Notes: generated by a model not told the origin, from the letters alone. A stretch of 64,000 nt of DNA from Halisarca cf. caerulea (GCA_963170055.1 CAUJGJ010000185.1:4451775-4515774), one strand, 5' to 3'. Counted from the first letter of the stretch, positions 26,263 to 38,933 are shown. Made by a program: numbers and translations.

Positions 26263-26593
26263 AGCAATATACAGGGCCTACTAACTTGCATGCTCTGTCA
26301 TGCAACAGCTAACTGTGTATATATAGTGAATGAGGATTGTGTGAATGTACATGATTACATACACTTTGTAATAGACCATATTCATAATATAACTTGCACA
26401 AAAGAATAACATTTGTAGACTTGTGTTAAAGAGCTTGTGTTCATTGCTTTGACTATACTGTATACTGCTACATGCATTGTTTGTGATCTGCCCACATGGT
26501 GTACAATGCTTGCTATTGGACATGCAGCTGGTTTCGTGGATGCGTACATGATACAGTGATGTTATCAGCAGTATTATTTACTTAGTACTTGAG

Positions 26594-29500
26594 TTAAGTA
26601 GGTATTCTGACTGTCCCTGGGAGCCCATAGGCTGGAGATGATTGCATCACCACATCGCTTCCAACAAACGTTTCACAGCTTGTGTCTTCATATTCAGACT
26701 CAGCATCTACGTCTTGTGGTACCTCATACTCCCTAGCTGTGGGTTTCTTCCCTTGCATTGTCTTACAGCAGCAACACATGACCAGTACAGTCACCACGAC
26801 TGACAGAACAGTAGCCTCCACTTGTGTTAGGACTACAGCCAAACCCAGTTTTGCTTCAAAAGGTATAGAGTCTGCAGTGTTTAATACAAGTATATTATGC
26901 TAAGTGAAATGTGTATATATGAGTGATCATATATAGTGGATTAGCTGCATGTACAGTGTATATTGAACATGTAGTATTACCTGTTGTTTCTGCTGATGGG
27001 CAGGGGCTGATCTGAGAGATGCTGTACAGAACAAATGATTGAAACATACATAGGAAATAATAAGGTGACTTCCTAATATTCAAGTTATGTACTTCATAGT
27101 ATATACTATAAATCTGTATCATTTGATGTAATACACTACATACACATACCATCAACTTCATCGAGATGAACTCAAATTTAATGGACCTACCAATTTGATA
27201 TTAATTCTCATTATCAGAAGTTCTTCTTATCAAGATATAATAATACATGTATAGTAATGCAGCAAACCAAAGAAGGCTAGGAAACTAGTTTGTGTATAAG
27301 CAGACATTTGTCTTAAGAGTGTTGAAAGTTCTAATGTACTTATATACGTACCTGAGTTTTGTTTGTTTAGCTGTCGTAGTGACATCTAAAATGCGAACTT
27401 TTGTTGGTATATCTATCAATATCTTAGTGGCTACTGTAGCAACATCTTCTGACGGTTTTACTTTTGGTCTTTCTGTTGGCGTCATCACAGTTGCACCCGA
27501 GTCTTCAATACCTACATGCCAGAGAGTACTACAAGGGTCAACCATTACCTTACACAAACGCTACATGAGGTTCTGTATTTAATATATAATAATATTATGC
27601 AGAATGTCTTTGTATACATATTTGTTTAGGAAGACTTTGTTATTGTGGTCTTGGTGTGTGGCTGGTAGCATTATGGATATATTATGTTACACTCAGTGTA
27701 ACATAATATATCCATAATGTTGAATTGAAAGTTGTAACACAGTGACTGTGTTACAACTTTCAATTGTAGTTATAGTGGACGAGCTAGCATGCAATGTTAG
27801 AACCTCAAAAAGTTGAATGCTTGTAAAGTGGACATACTGGACTGTGCTGTGCTTACTCTTGCTGCTCTCACTGCAGGTGAAGTCGACATGCACCATTGGA
27901 ACCAGTGGGCAACCCAGAGGTGTACAGCTCTCTGTGTTCTCCCTGAGAAGAACTGGTATGTGCTCTCTCCTCCCATATTTTCCATTCTGCAATACAATGA
28001 ATTGAAGTATGTCGTTCCTTTCAATCTTAATAGTTGAGTTGTTGGTTGTGTTTCCTCTCCTGTTGCCTTGCGTGGTGGCAGCATATGAGGCGGTGGTTAT
28101 CACGGGTGTCATTGCAATGATGCCTTTTCCCTCTACATATCCAAGTCGCCCTTGTCTCCGCCAAATCACAATACGAAGCTCAAGAACATTATCCCACAGT
28201 ATGCCATGTACTGTTGAGTATGGTATTGTAATCCTAGTCACTGTCCCATTGCACCTGAACATCAGTTCGGGATAGAGGAAGCTTCCACCTTTGACATCAA
28301 GTACTGCATAGTTGCCCCATTCCTCCACTGGGGGTATGGTTTGGGTGAATCCTTTCAGACAGGGATCTACATTGTGTGTGTAGATAAATCCAGTTTGCGA
28401 TGCTACTGCTAGCATGACGTAGGGCACGTTTGACGTTGTACAAAATGATTAGCTAATATCTGTATTTGCCCTACGGTTTGTGTAAATCTTTAATTTCCAG
28501 TATAAGCTACACTACTATTATAGTGCCACAATATAGTAGGTATTTTTCAAAGGGTAGAAAATTCTTGGTTTTTGTGGGAAGAGAATCACAAAATTTTACT
28601 CTCAAAAGTTAGTATTACAGTGAATTTAGCATCCTTCTGGCATAAACCATAAGTCTTTTAACCATAAATAATCCAAAATTTATAATGTTCAGTATCAACG
28701 AATATTTTACCCCTTGGAAAATGCCCCCTGTAGTATTATCCACCTGCAGGAATGACTTTGCTGGCTCTTACTCGCTTCACTTGGCATGATGCAATTGCTG
28801 TAAGGGCACACAACATTGTTTAGGATTCTGTTTAAGGTGATAGCAATCATGGGAGGCAGTCCACTAGCCAGTAGGTCAAAATTTGTGAACAATGACGTTG
28901 TTGTTAACCCCACCCTTCCTCTTAGCCCCAAACAAAGAGATCGCTGTGAAGCCTTTTCATAGACTACTGGTCATAACATTATATTAAATTATTGTTGTCT
29001 TCATTACTGTGTAAGTTGCAGGTGGGGGCTTGTTCCGTGGGTGAATGTTGGTACTGAACATCTTTGGCTTCCATAAGGTACATGCACTTTGGGAGTGGCA
29101 GCACAGTTGATACTGTGTTGACTGGTTTTGAGTATTGCAGAACATAAGGCACCTCTTAGGCAATCTGCATGGTGAATCTTATCATGTGGACTAGGTATGA
29201 GATATGCATGACATTGTGGACAGGTAATTGCATGAAGTTGCATGTACCTCATCTTGAGGAAAGCTAATTTGCTGAGCTTGGTATAGTGTGAAGCCTTGAA
29301 GTAGAGGAAACCTTTGGGACGTTATATTTAGCTGCTTTTGTCCTTTTTAGGGAGGTTAGTTGTCAGCTTTTGGAGTTTCAAACTGTAAACTATATACGAG
29401 GAAATATTTCAGGACCTCAGGCTTAAAGTTAGTGCTTTGTGCACACACATATATATATAGTAGTAGTAGTACGATCTACTGTGTCATTACCAGAGTTTAT

Positions 29501-30355
29501 ACTACTATCAGTTGTCCCACTGTATTCAATGATCCTGCATACTTAATTGTTGGCTGAATGGTATTGCAGCATCATGCAGTGAAATGTATTGATATTCCAA
29601 AAATAGCTGCAATTCTCCCACCCATCTCAATCTGATTCGGTGGATTCATTACTGCATATAGGGACTAATGGCATCATTGTTTGCGTACACATGCTTTGAA
29701 GCCTACTATATACTTTGTGTACTATACATTTGTCACTGCACTTTGCTTGAATGACAATGTGGGAATTGTCACCATGTACCATACTGAATGAAGTCAATAA
29801 TATATGCATAAGGTACCCTATACCCCTAAACAATACAGACATGTGTGTAGTACACATGTAAAGGGAGAGTGTAACAGTTGTTGACTGAATAATGTGGAGC
29901 AGAGTAAGATTACACTTAGTCTAGTGTTTTGGCTCCTGGCATGCAGTTGATATTTATACTTGATCATTCTGTTCCCTACCTCAATCCTAAAGAAAGCCAT
30001 TATTTGATACTATTGGAATATTAGATTCTGACATGGATTTTTCTTACAGTTCAGATTTAAATGTACCTTTTAAAAGTGTGTTGTTATTTTTCTATATACA
30101 TAACAATAGACTTGCTAATATAACTTGACAATGTACTATATATAATCAGTCTAATAGACACTAGTAAGTATAGATTCATTCAAATTTGTTTCAGAATCTT
30201 TTCTTGACCACTGATAGTAATAAACATAATACTATATGTCTTCCCAAAGCACCCTCACCTGATTGGCCTTGACTTCCCAAGAGATGTCCTGCACTTAGAA
30301 TATAGAATGCAATTCCAATCAGATACGAACGGGTGGGCGAGTAGCCTTCAGCCAT
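26594..30355 (-). CDS. RG5: kinase-less receptor with YxxP tail, complete
   Basis: Exons 30259-30355 (signal peptide, MAEGYSPTRSYLIGIAF), 27857-28366 (ectodomain), 27348-27511 (Thr/Lys-rich stalk), 26981-27011 (31-base micro-exon) and 26594-26871 (membrane segment, tail, TAA) join to 359 residues. The ectodomain starts DPCLKGFTQTIPP and has EEWGNYAVLD, FRCNG, IWRRQGRLGY and EHIPVLL. A donor at 27872 is an in-frame alternative left end. The membrane segment (LTQVEATVLSVVVTVLVM) is followed by CCCC, a likely palmitoylation cluster. The tail carries REYEVP, SEYEDT and SPAYGLP, giving two YxxP sites. The 31-base micro-exon matches the one in RG3 in length and position. The gene ends well before the next one begins at 24555, with no kinase exons. 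Confidence 0.84.
27670..27718. repeat. Perfect palindrome, 24-bp arms, 1-base centre
   Basis: Arms 27670-27693 and 27695-27718 are exact reverse complements around a single C. In an RG5 intron. Confidence 0.95.
27723..27765. repeat. Perfect palindrome, 21-bp arms, 1-base centre
   Basis: Arms 27723-27743 and 27745-27765 are exact reverse complements around a single G. It starts four bases after the preceding palindrome and has an unrelated sequence. Confidence 0.95.
28556..28735. repeat. Dispersed repeat family D2, copy 1
   Basis: Shares AAAGTTAGTATTAC, AATATCCTT-like and ACCCCTTGGAAAA blocks with 47309-47465. In RG5 intron 1 (28367-30258), which is otherwise featureless. Confidence 0.6.
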
Positions 30356-31376
30356 CTACAAAACTTTATTCCTTGCGTCTGCAGATAAGGCAGTGCTTGG
30401 GATAGTTATCACGAGACTCATGCAGTTTTTATGTTTTCTGTTTGGATCGCACAAGGTACACGACTGAATGCTGCTTCATAATCGTAAGGTACACGCCCGA
30501 AGGCTGCTAAAGGTGCCTTATAATCGTAAGGTACGCGACTGAAGACTGTGAAGGGTGCTTTGTAACTGTAAGATATGACACTGAAGGCTGGTAAAGATGC
30601 TTCATGATGAAGTCCTGTTCATGCACATGTTGTTTTAGTTTCTAATAGTACATATATATATAAGATTGCAACTGCGACAATATGTATTGTCCATCACAAT
30701 CCAAACAAGCGTGTTCTTTAAAAGGTTATAATTAACACTCTATTCGGATAATAATTTTATGTTTGTTATCATTTTATGTACTGTTATAGTAGCTGTAAAA
30801 ATCAAAGTTTGCAGTATTAATACTCTGCTAGCTATCTGAGCTGGATATCATTATGGGGTAAATTGTGGGAAAAAACGGAGTCATTCAACATAATATTCTG
30901 AGTTTTATTTGCTAATGAACATATATTATATATCTTTGTGTCAATTATTGCCACAGAGTGCAAATTAGTTATGTACCTCAAAGTAGATTATAATCCAGGC
31001 AATCACATAATTAATATTATGATCATGGATGACATTTAATTTATTAGGTATCTCACTTCCTTTTACTACACAATCGAATATGTACCATGCTGTACTTGAG
31101 TGCATACGTTCCTCAGACACGGGTGATTTTGTTTTGGCTAGAATTCTATCGTAGACATGGTTGTCTTGCATTTGTATAGTCACTGCACACATGTGTTTTA
31201 TGAAATGTACACACATCATGTTCATAAATAGCCATGCCTGTATACATAAATCACACATTGTAAGCTAGAGTCCGTAATTATTAAGAATTAACTTAATGTT
31301 CACTCACATGAATGCATGCATAAACCTATTATGTAGGTTGATTGCAAAATTATACCAGTTATACAGATAATTAGAT
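30356..31376. other. Spacer between RG6 3' end and RG5 5' end
   Basis: About 1 kb containing the RG5 upstream region. A cluster of imperfect tandem repeats lies at 30455-30605; the rest is AT-rich and unremarkable. Confidence 0.6.
30455..30605. repeat. About 50-bp imperfect tandem repeat upstream of RG5
   Basis: Three to four units with GTA[CG]ACGAC/CG-TGAA[TG]GCTG and CATAATCGTAAG recur between about 100 and 250 bases upstream of the RG5 start codon. Their position allows a promoter role, but nothing proves it. Confidence 0.7.
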
Positions 31377-31785
31377 TTACTCTTGCAGATCTTTATATAG
31401 ATCTATTCCATGCTCTATTGGGGCTCCCAGCACTGAACACAATGGAGAGCTGGTGTTGTCTGTGTCGTTCCATCTAAGGAGTGTATCCGTGCTAGAACTC
31501 AGTCTGTGAAAGATGTTATCAAATGTTGCACGTTTGTTAGGATCAGGTGCCCTGTATGATGAAATGAAGAATGCTACAGTAGGTAACGTGTGAATTTTAA
31601 GGCATGCACCGTATGTTCTGTGTCATACATACCAGCATTCAGCCATAATTGCATAGATTCCCCTTGGACATCCTGGTGGAGGAGGCTGTTTGTAGTTCAT
31701 GTTAAGCTTATGAATCACCTATAAATTGAAGCCAAATATGAGTATTTAGTATATTAAGGATAATCACCACCCACACAAGTACACA

Positions 31786-31879
<94 letters not shown>

Positions 31880-34800
31880 ATAAGCATGATATTCTATACT
31901 ATGCATACATGTTCACATACAATACATATATTTCATCATCATGTTTGCATGCATGTATAGAGAGCATTAAGCTCCTCTTACATCCTGTCCTGTCAAATCT
32001 TCAAATGGTTTGTGTCCAAGTGACCATATCTCATACAAGACCATTCCATAACTCCACACATCACTCTTTGTGGTGTACTTCTTGTAGAAAATGGCCTCTG
32101 GAGCTGTCCACTTGACTGGTATGCGACCTCCTTTTGTTTTGTAGTAGTTGTTTTCCTGAAGGTCATGTGACATTCCAAAATCAGCGATCTACAATGACAG
32201 ATTATAAGCTAAGTGTTAGGGACCAGGACCTTGAGTATACTGAGCTCATCCTAACTTTACAATAGGTGTCTGCTGTCAGTAGAATGTTTCTGGCAGCAAG
32301 ATCGCGATGAATGAAATCTTTCCTCGACAAGTACATCATGCCGTCCGCTATTTCTTGACAAAATGTCAGTAGGGTTGTAGATATGTTGCTGGCCAGTTGA
32401 GATCTATAATGAGTATAATATATATATATATATATATATAATACAGTATATACACACAATGTCATACATAAATATTGTATACATACATCACAGGATTATT
32501 ACAGTATTAGATACAATAGAATCCTGACTGTCACTGTGTAGCGGTGTGATATTTATGTGTACCTGTTTTCTTTCAACTTCAACAAATGTTCCCTTAAATC
32601 TCCTTTGGAAAGGAACTCCATCACCAATATGGGCTAAATTCAGTGTAGATCAATAATAGTATTACATGTTATTGACTTAAAAATCATCACCTTTGTATTA
32701 TTTCTTACAGTTTTGACGTCTTTCACCACACCATGAAGTTTGACAATGTGTGGATGACTAAACTGCCCCATGATTGCTGCTTCTTGAAGTAGTTTGACTT
32801 TTTCATCATTTGATGCTGTAGATTTGAGTGTCTTCAGAGCTACTGTTTGAGTGTTCCCTGATTCTGATCTCCACTTTCCCTTGTAGACTACACCAAACTC
32901 TCCTTCCCCCAGTTGGTGTTCTGTTGAGATTTGTTCCTTTGATATCTTGGAGTAATTGTCCATTTGCTGATATATGACAGCAACTGTGTTTCCAGGACAC
33001 CAATACCGGCATTCTTGTGAAGTGTCACACTGCAGAGTTCAAGAGAACTGCGCAATAAATTATACATGTAAATACCTACAATGCAGTATGCAGTCATAGA
33101 ACTTTGATAAATCGTCTTTTTGAGTAAATAGGTACTAGTTACGACATGCATGGCTGCTTGGGGAGTAACATGTTTACTGGCCAAAAGCCGAGGACGGGTA
33201 GCAACCAAGGATTGAGGTGAGGATGTGTAGCGCCGGAGGATTGAGGTCAGTAAACATGTTGCTCCCCAAGGAAGCCATGTAGTAACTAATTATCTCCTTT
33301 TAACACTGGGCGATTAGCAAATACTGTCCTGACCACAGGACAGGTATCCCAAATACTACCCAGCTCGCTTCTTTGATGTATGACGTCATCGAGAGATAAC
33401 ATACTTAAAATTTACGTTTATTGCCAGAAGTGAAGATTTAGTACCAGTAAAGTGCATGCACGTATATAGTTAATGAACTCACCAGAGGTCGGAATGTTTC
33501 GTACTCGTATGGAACAGTTGAGGTACACTCCTCCCCTGGCAGTGTTTCATAGATCTCGTTGCTTTTCCATACCGTCATGTATGTAGGATTGGATGGCACT
33601 TCGTACTCTGATTGTAACACAGCGCAAGGTTCTTCTCCATTCCTTTGCTTTTGCTGAGCAGCTGATCAAATGGGATATGACTATTCTATAGCATGCACTT
33701 TACTAAAATAGATTGTTATTTAAATGAGTTTTATTTCTGAATCAGCAGGTAAAGTTGTAAAAGCTGGGTTTAAGGTTGAACTTTTAACTTTGAATATATA
33801 AAATTAATAATAATATTATACACATCCTGCCTGAATATATGTATGTATCCATCCTTTGCAGTCTGTGTATCTAACCTAATATCCAAATGCAAGCTCATGA
33901 AAGTCGCGATCAAAAAAAATTAAATGAGGACTCACAAGAAATGGCACCCATACAGCAGATAATACTCAATTTGTTGAATAGTTGTATGTATGTCGTGATT
34001 CGTAATTTTAGCAATCCTAATAGTATTATAACTTGCTGACAAAATGAAGGCATCCAAAATGCGCTCGAAATTGACAATCTCACTTGTGACACACACATAC
34101 CTGCATAGCTGCTCCTTTTTTGAATTTTCGTGATTGTTAAAATTACAATTGAAATTAAAATTGTAACCAGTAGCAAGAACAGAACTGTCAGTAGCCCTCC
34201 AAATGTTATTGTGAGTCCATAGGAATCTGCAAATGAGCACAGAGTTACATTATAAAATGTTTATTCTGAAGGAGTCAACATACCACATGAAAGCTGCCTT
34301 GTCAATTGTAATGCTAATCATATTATATAGAATGTGGCATGTATGATGTAATGTTAGGATATAGGGTATTTCTAAACATCATAAATTGGATGGAATTTCC
34401 TGTTACTAGTTCATGTGTTTCATTTCATCTGAATAGTTGCTACTTTTATGAATAGAAAGCTAATTTAACACATGAATTGCATGAATTGTCTAGCATTTGG
34501 TATGAATTTGTGAGTAATCACTTTAATATTTATTATAATATCCCTCACACAATTACTGAATTACAGAAGATTGATTTATATAGTCTAAAATAGTGTTTAA
34601 ATTTACTTATGTATTGAGCTTTGTATGTTTGACACCCACCATGGCGTGGGCCCATACTTACGTCCTGTGGGTGTTGGTTTGCAACGATCGTACTTGACTG
34701 TGATGGAGTTTGACCTATGGATGTGAGAAATGAAGAACCATATGAATCCAACCCTGGCTGGTGTAACTGATTACAGTTGTATGTACTGTGCAGGCTTGGA

Positions 34801-35937
34801 GCTCTGTCAGGACAGTGTAAAATTAAAACTGTACACATTATAGACTGAATATATGATTTAATGTTCATAATATTATTAAAATGTACAGTAGTTGGAATAT
34901 TGGACTGTTAGCTTCAATATGCGTACTGTAGCAGCATTAACGTAACAATTGGATGTACTAATAATTTTGAAGACACAGTTGCCCGCATGTGGCATTTCGT
35001 GATCTGTGTATGTATGGCTACCACATTCAAAGTATGTACATACAGTACGTAATGGTTCCTACACTGAAATATACTGTACTATAATAATTATGTATTGCTC
35101 AACCCATGGCCACACCCAAAGTTTAGCCACTCCCACTCCCATACATGTAAAACTTCTCATCACTTCTATATAGCAAAATTCTTACTGTAATTATGACTGT
35201 AGTCATCGAATGTACATACCTTGAGGTTGTGTCTATCTTCGTAGGTGAAACCACTGGTCCTGAAAAAACTATGCATATGTACATGTGGTCATTCTGTGGA
35301 CATGGCATTGCACTGTTGTAGTATGCATGTGGAGGTGCTATATTGTTTCATATTCTGTGCATTATATTGGATGGATGGCTCACTTGGACTGGGAGTGAAG
35401 TCTACTGATACAATTGGTATGCCGAACTTATCTCTGTCAGTGTCTTCTGTTCTTTTTAGGAATGGAAATTGTTCATCGTCGTCAATTTTGAAGGACACAA
35501 AGTCACCTTTTTGTATATGAAAGGATGTACGCTTCACAGCTATACTGTATATATTCATCAGTCTTTGTGGCGGTATAGATTCATGTTGTAACTCTATACT
35601 GTGCTCTTCATGCCATACTTTAACAGTTTGTCTCCAAATACCAACTTTGAGTGAGAGTTTCCTCTCACGGCTTCCAATGTTGTGCTCTGATCTGGATAAA
35701 GTGTTAGTTCTCAAAAGTGGTATTCTGAAGGCTTTCAGAATCCCACCACATGTAAAGTTCAATGTAGGATATAGGAAGCTCCCTCGATCCTTGTTGGGTG
35801 AAACAGACAAGCTATTAATTGAGTTCAAGTTGTTGAATCCCTGCAAGCACTCTGCATAGGTTTATTTAGGAGTATATTATGGACACAAATGGTATACATA
35901 CCAGTACTGCTGCACATATTGTGTATGCATGTATGCA

Positions 35938-35969
<32 letters not shown>

Positions 35970-36002
35970 TGTGTGTGTGTGTGTATGTGTGTGTGTATGT
36001 GT

Positions 36003-36049
<47 letters not shown>

Positions 36050-37678
36050 GTGTATGTGTGTGTTGTGTGTATGTGCTGTGTGCGTGTTGTGTGTGTGTTG
36101 TTGTGTGTGGGTGGGTGAGTAGGTGGGTATGGGTGTGGGTGGGTGTGTTAACAGCAGCTTGACTTGGATGGTGTGACTCTGTGGGTGTGGCTATGCTTTG
36201 TGCACGTTGATGATGGTGATATGTTGTAATTGTCAATAATCAATATACGCATGTGGGACATGTCCACGCTAATTCGGAGGTGTGAAAATTTCTGTCGTTT
36301 TATAGCTTCATTTCTCGACTTGTAGAAGCTTCAGAGCGTCAAACGATGGCTTAGTACTTAGGTAGACATGTAAACGTTTCGAGGGTTAGTCTTTAAAAAG
36401 GCTTACTTCAATTGCGCAGAAGTTTGTAAGGCTTTCCTAAACCTTATTTGAAAGCGAAACTCTTCGGGCACTACCCGGTGGAACGCTTCCAAGACTATTT
36501 ATTCACATAAATCGCTATAGCAAAACATTTACTAACTTTTCCATGCGGGTGCCAAATGCCATTCCTTTCCAAAGCCGAGATCATCAAGATTGGCCATCAA
36601 AGGGCAAAGTTCCAGCTCCTATAACTTGGGACAGTAGCAACACTTCGCTGGCACCCACATGGAAAAGTTGTAAACTACAAATAGCTCAACGCTTGCACCA
36701 AGAAACTGTTTCTAGCTTGTTTCCTCACGTAGCGTCCAGCTGAAAACTAAAATTTCGAAGAACATCCAGGCAGGTCACATGCCAGCATGTGAAAGAGCAA
36801 CGGTGACAACACAAAAACGTCATTAAACACGAGATTTGATTTTGCATATGCCCGAATATCCACCTGAATCACGAGATAAAAACGTAACTAATAACTTATA
36901 GGTACCAAAAGATAACGTTCACCCCTATACAAACTGAGGAGCACTATCATAACAAATCTGGACATGTCCCACATGCATATATATATATATAGTCCTTGTT
37001 CGTCGTGAGTTATTCAAGAAGTGTGGAAACCTATCATCAATTTTGGCCCATCTGGTAGACATGTGCAGGAATTCAGCCTATACTTTACAATCCCGCTAGA
37101 ACTATGTAGGTAGTCAATGCTCACACTGTTCTGTAAACGCCATTCACATTAATTGTATTGGCAAATTCTCTGTCCAAAGTTTGTAGTTGAATAAGTACGT
37201 AACTACAGAATTTTCTTATCAGATGCAATTCCATTATATTCCATGCAGGTTTTGTATGCACACGCACTAACTGTTATAAGCCCCTATTATACATTGGTAT
37301 TGAGTACGCTTGGTGTAACTCTTTTGACATTGCATACTCTAACAGCTATACAGTGAAGCCTCTCTGATCTGACACTTAATGGGCCTAGAATTAAACTTCG
37401 GATCGGGAGGTTGTTATATAGTTGGATTACAGAGTGTCTCTGAGCATGCATACCTTTATTATGGTGACTGTACATTGATACGGGATTGGATTATATTAAA
37501 TAGTCAAAATGTTGGATTATAAAAGATGTCTGACCACAGATACTGTTTCACTGTACTTCTACTAACCTGATTGGGCCTTGCTTTCTAGGAAGTGTTCAGA
37601 ACTCACAATGTAGCAAATTACTATACCAGCAACAGTCACTGTGGTAGTCCTGCGTGGCCTTATCATCATATTCTTCAT
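31377..37678 (-). CDS. RG6: receptor tyrosine kinase, complete
   Basis: Twelve exons join to 661 residues: 37567-37678 (signal peptide; start could be the Met at 37669), 35384-35851 (ectodomain), 35220-35259 and 34662-34714 (linkers), 34101-34226 (membrane segment), 33483-33661 (juxtamembrane), 32709-33029, 32563-32633, 32256-32403, 31982-32188, 31633-31718 and 31377-31551. The kinase has GEGEFG near residue 367, [14 protein letters not shown] near 490, DFG near 509, WTAPEA and SDVWSYG, so it should be active. The ectodomain is divergent: it starts [10 protein letters not shown] and keeps [18 protein letters not shown] and FPFLK. Juxtamembrane tyrosines include SEYEVP, TYMTV, IYETLP and YEYETF. 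The tail ends [16 protein letters not shown], a motif shared with RG7 and RG9. Confidence 0.88.
31786..31879. repeat. (CA)n microsatellite
   Basis: CA repeat with two CATA interruptions in the RG6 intron between the exons at 31718 and 31982. Confidence 0.95.
33136..33288. mobile_element. MITE family M2, copy 1
   Basis: Inverted arms TTGGGGAGTAACATGTTTAC and TAAACATGTTGCTCCCCAA, extended by GGCT...AGCC, flank a GC-richer core. The same arms, more diverged, lie at 47672-47840. In an RG6 intron. Confidence 0.8.
35938..36110. repeat. (GT)n microsatellite, interrupted
   Basis: GT repeat with GTAT, TTGTG and GTGGG interruptions in RG6 intron 1. Confidence 0.95.
36249..36976. mobile_element. Foldback element, 728 bp, 17-bp perfect ends
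   Basis: GCATGTGGGACATGTCC at 36249-36265 is mirrored exactly at 36960-36976. The interior is richer in CG and different in texture from the host intron, with no convincing reading frame. Probably a non-autonomous DNA transposon in RG6 intron 1. Confidence 0.75.
37351..37553. mobile_element. Pogo-like MITE
   Basis: Starts CAGTGAAGCCTCTCTGATCT after TA and ends TTTCACTG before TA. It lies directly beside the RG6 signal-peptide exon, in intron 1. Confidence 0.75.
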
Positions 37679-38933
37679 GTAGCAACTGATTCAGAACAAG
37701 CATTGCTAATTTTAGCAAGTTATATATATAGTGTATTTTTTCCTAGTAGTTATTAAGATGTGAATACCCTGTGTGGTGCTTGATTATAGGAAATATCATC
37801 AACAATGTGAATGTGTGTACTAAAGATGATGACACCGCCTCCGGCTTTGTGTTGTATGCCACCAATGGTGAGGTACTTTAAAATTACTGTCACAGTGGTT
37901 TTAAGCACAGTACACATATGCATATGTGACATGTAGAATCATGTCTCTGCATTTGAGCAAAATTAGTGCACGGAATTAAGTATACAGTTGCCTCACCTTT
38001 CTAAACATTTATATTTAACATGATAGGAAATACTATGTGAATATATAACCACGTGAAAATTAAAGCATGTATGACGATTGAAAGTCTCACTGGTATTGGT
38101 TATTTTTACCTTTGAGTTATTTACTGTAGCAAGACTTCATTCAATGTGTTAATATTATGCCAAATACAGTATGTGTACCTGTAGTAGAGCCATCCGCACT
38201 CAGTGTGCATCTAGCTGTCATTGACGTAGAATAGTACCTAGTCCTTGTACTGTTACAGTATATGTTGCGTGGGAAAAGCATTGTTGTGTTTCCTACATGT
38301 CTGCAGCTAGGGAGTTACACGCTGATGTGTCCATTGACCTGACACACAGAGCTGTTTGATGTCCTTTGTAATTTAGTAAACCTTCCCTGAGGTGGTACCT
38401 TTGTTGAATCATGTCATAGTCCTATACCTCCACGCCTGTCTACAATGTGAATTCACACATGGGTGGGACTTGTTTACCAACTATGTAAGAATGATTTGTT
38501 TATACAAATTCCAATACATGCATGTGTTTGTGTGGCAAGATAAACTTTGTGCGGAGTGTGTACACAACATAGTACATGCTGCCTACTTTGTTATCTGAGC
38601 ACATATTGACACTTCTGTTTGTCTGCTATATACAGAAAAATCTGTATTTGGTCAGTTACACTGACCTTTAATCTACATCAGCATGGAGTGCCTAGGGGCA
38701 CTTCTGCAGCTCATTGACAAGGAGGAATAATGATCTCAAATACTTACCTTCCCACCTTTGCAATTAAATTTTATGATAACACTAGTACTCTGAGTTGGAA
38801 TGGATTACAACCTCAATCAATCACTGTATATTCAGTTTACTTTAGACATGCATCCAAAGGTTGTTACATAAATGTTATACCCAAAAATGTCATTTCGATC
38901 AGCTGCTGCTACTTGCTGATAGTGTATTTGCCA
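37679..38933. other. Spacer between RG7 3' end and RG6 5' end
   Basis: No gene, repeat or element is recognised. It should include the RG6 promoter. Confidence 0.55.

Larger units (their letters stand above)
24556..26593. other. Spacer between RG5 3' end and RG4 5' end
   Basis: No gene is seen. It contains a poly-C tract (25224-25249) and the second copy of the repeat described at 4706. Open frames at 25471-25925 lack domain support. Confidence 0.55.

Noticed and set aside
27352..27511. Left end of the RG5 stalk exon at 27352 (GTACGT donor)
   Set aside because: It would break the frame with the following micro-exon, whereas the GTATAT donor at 27348 keeps the whole gene in frame.
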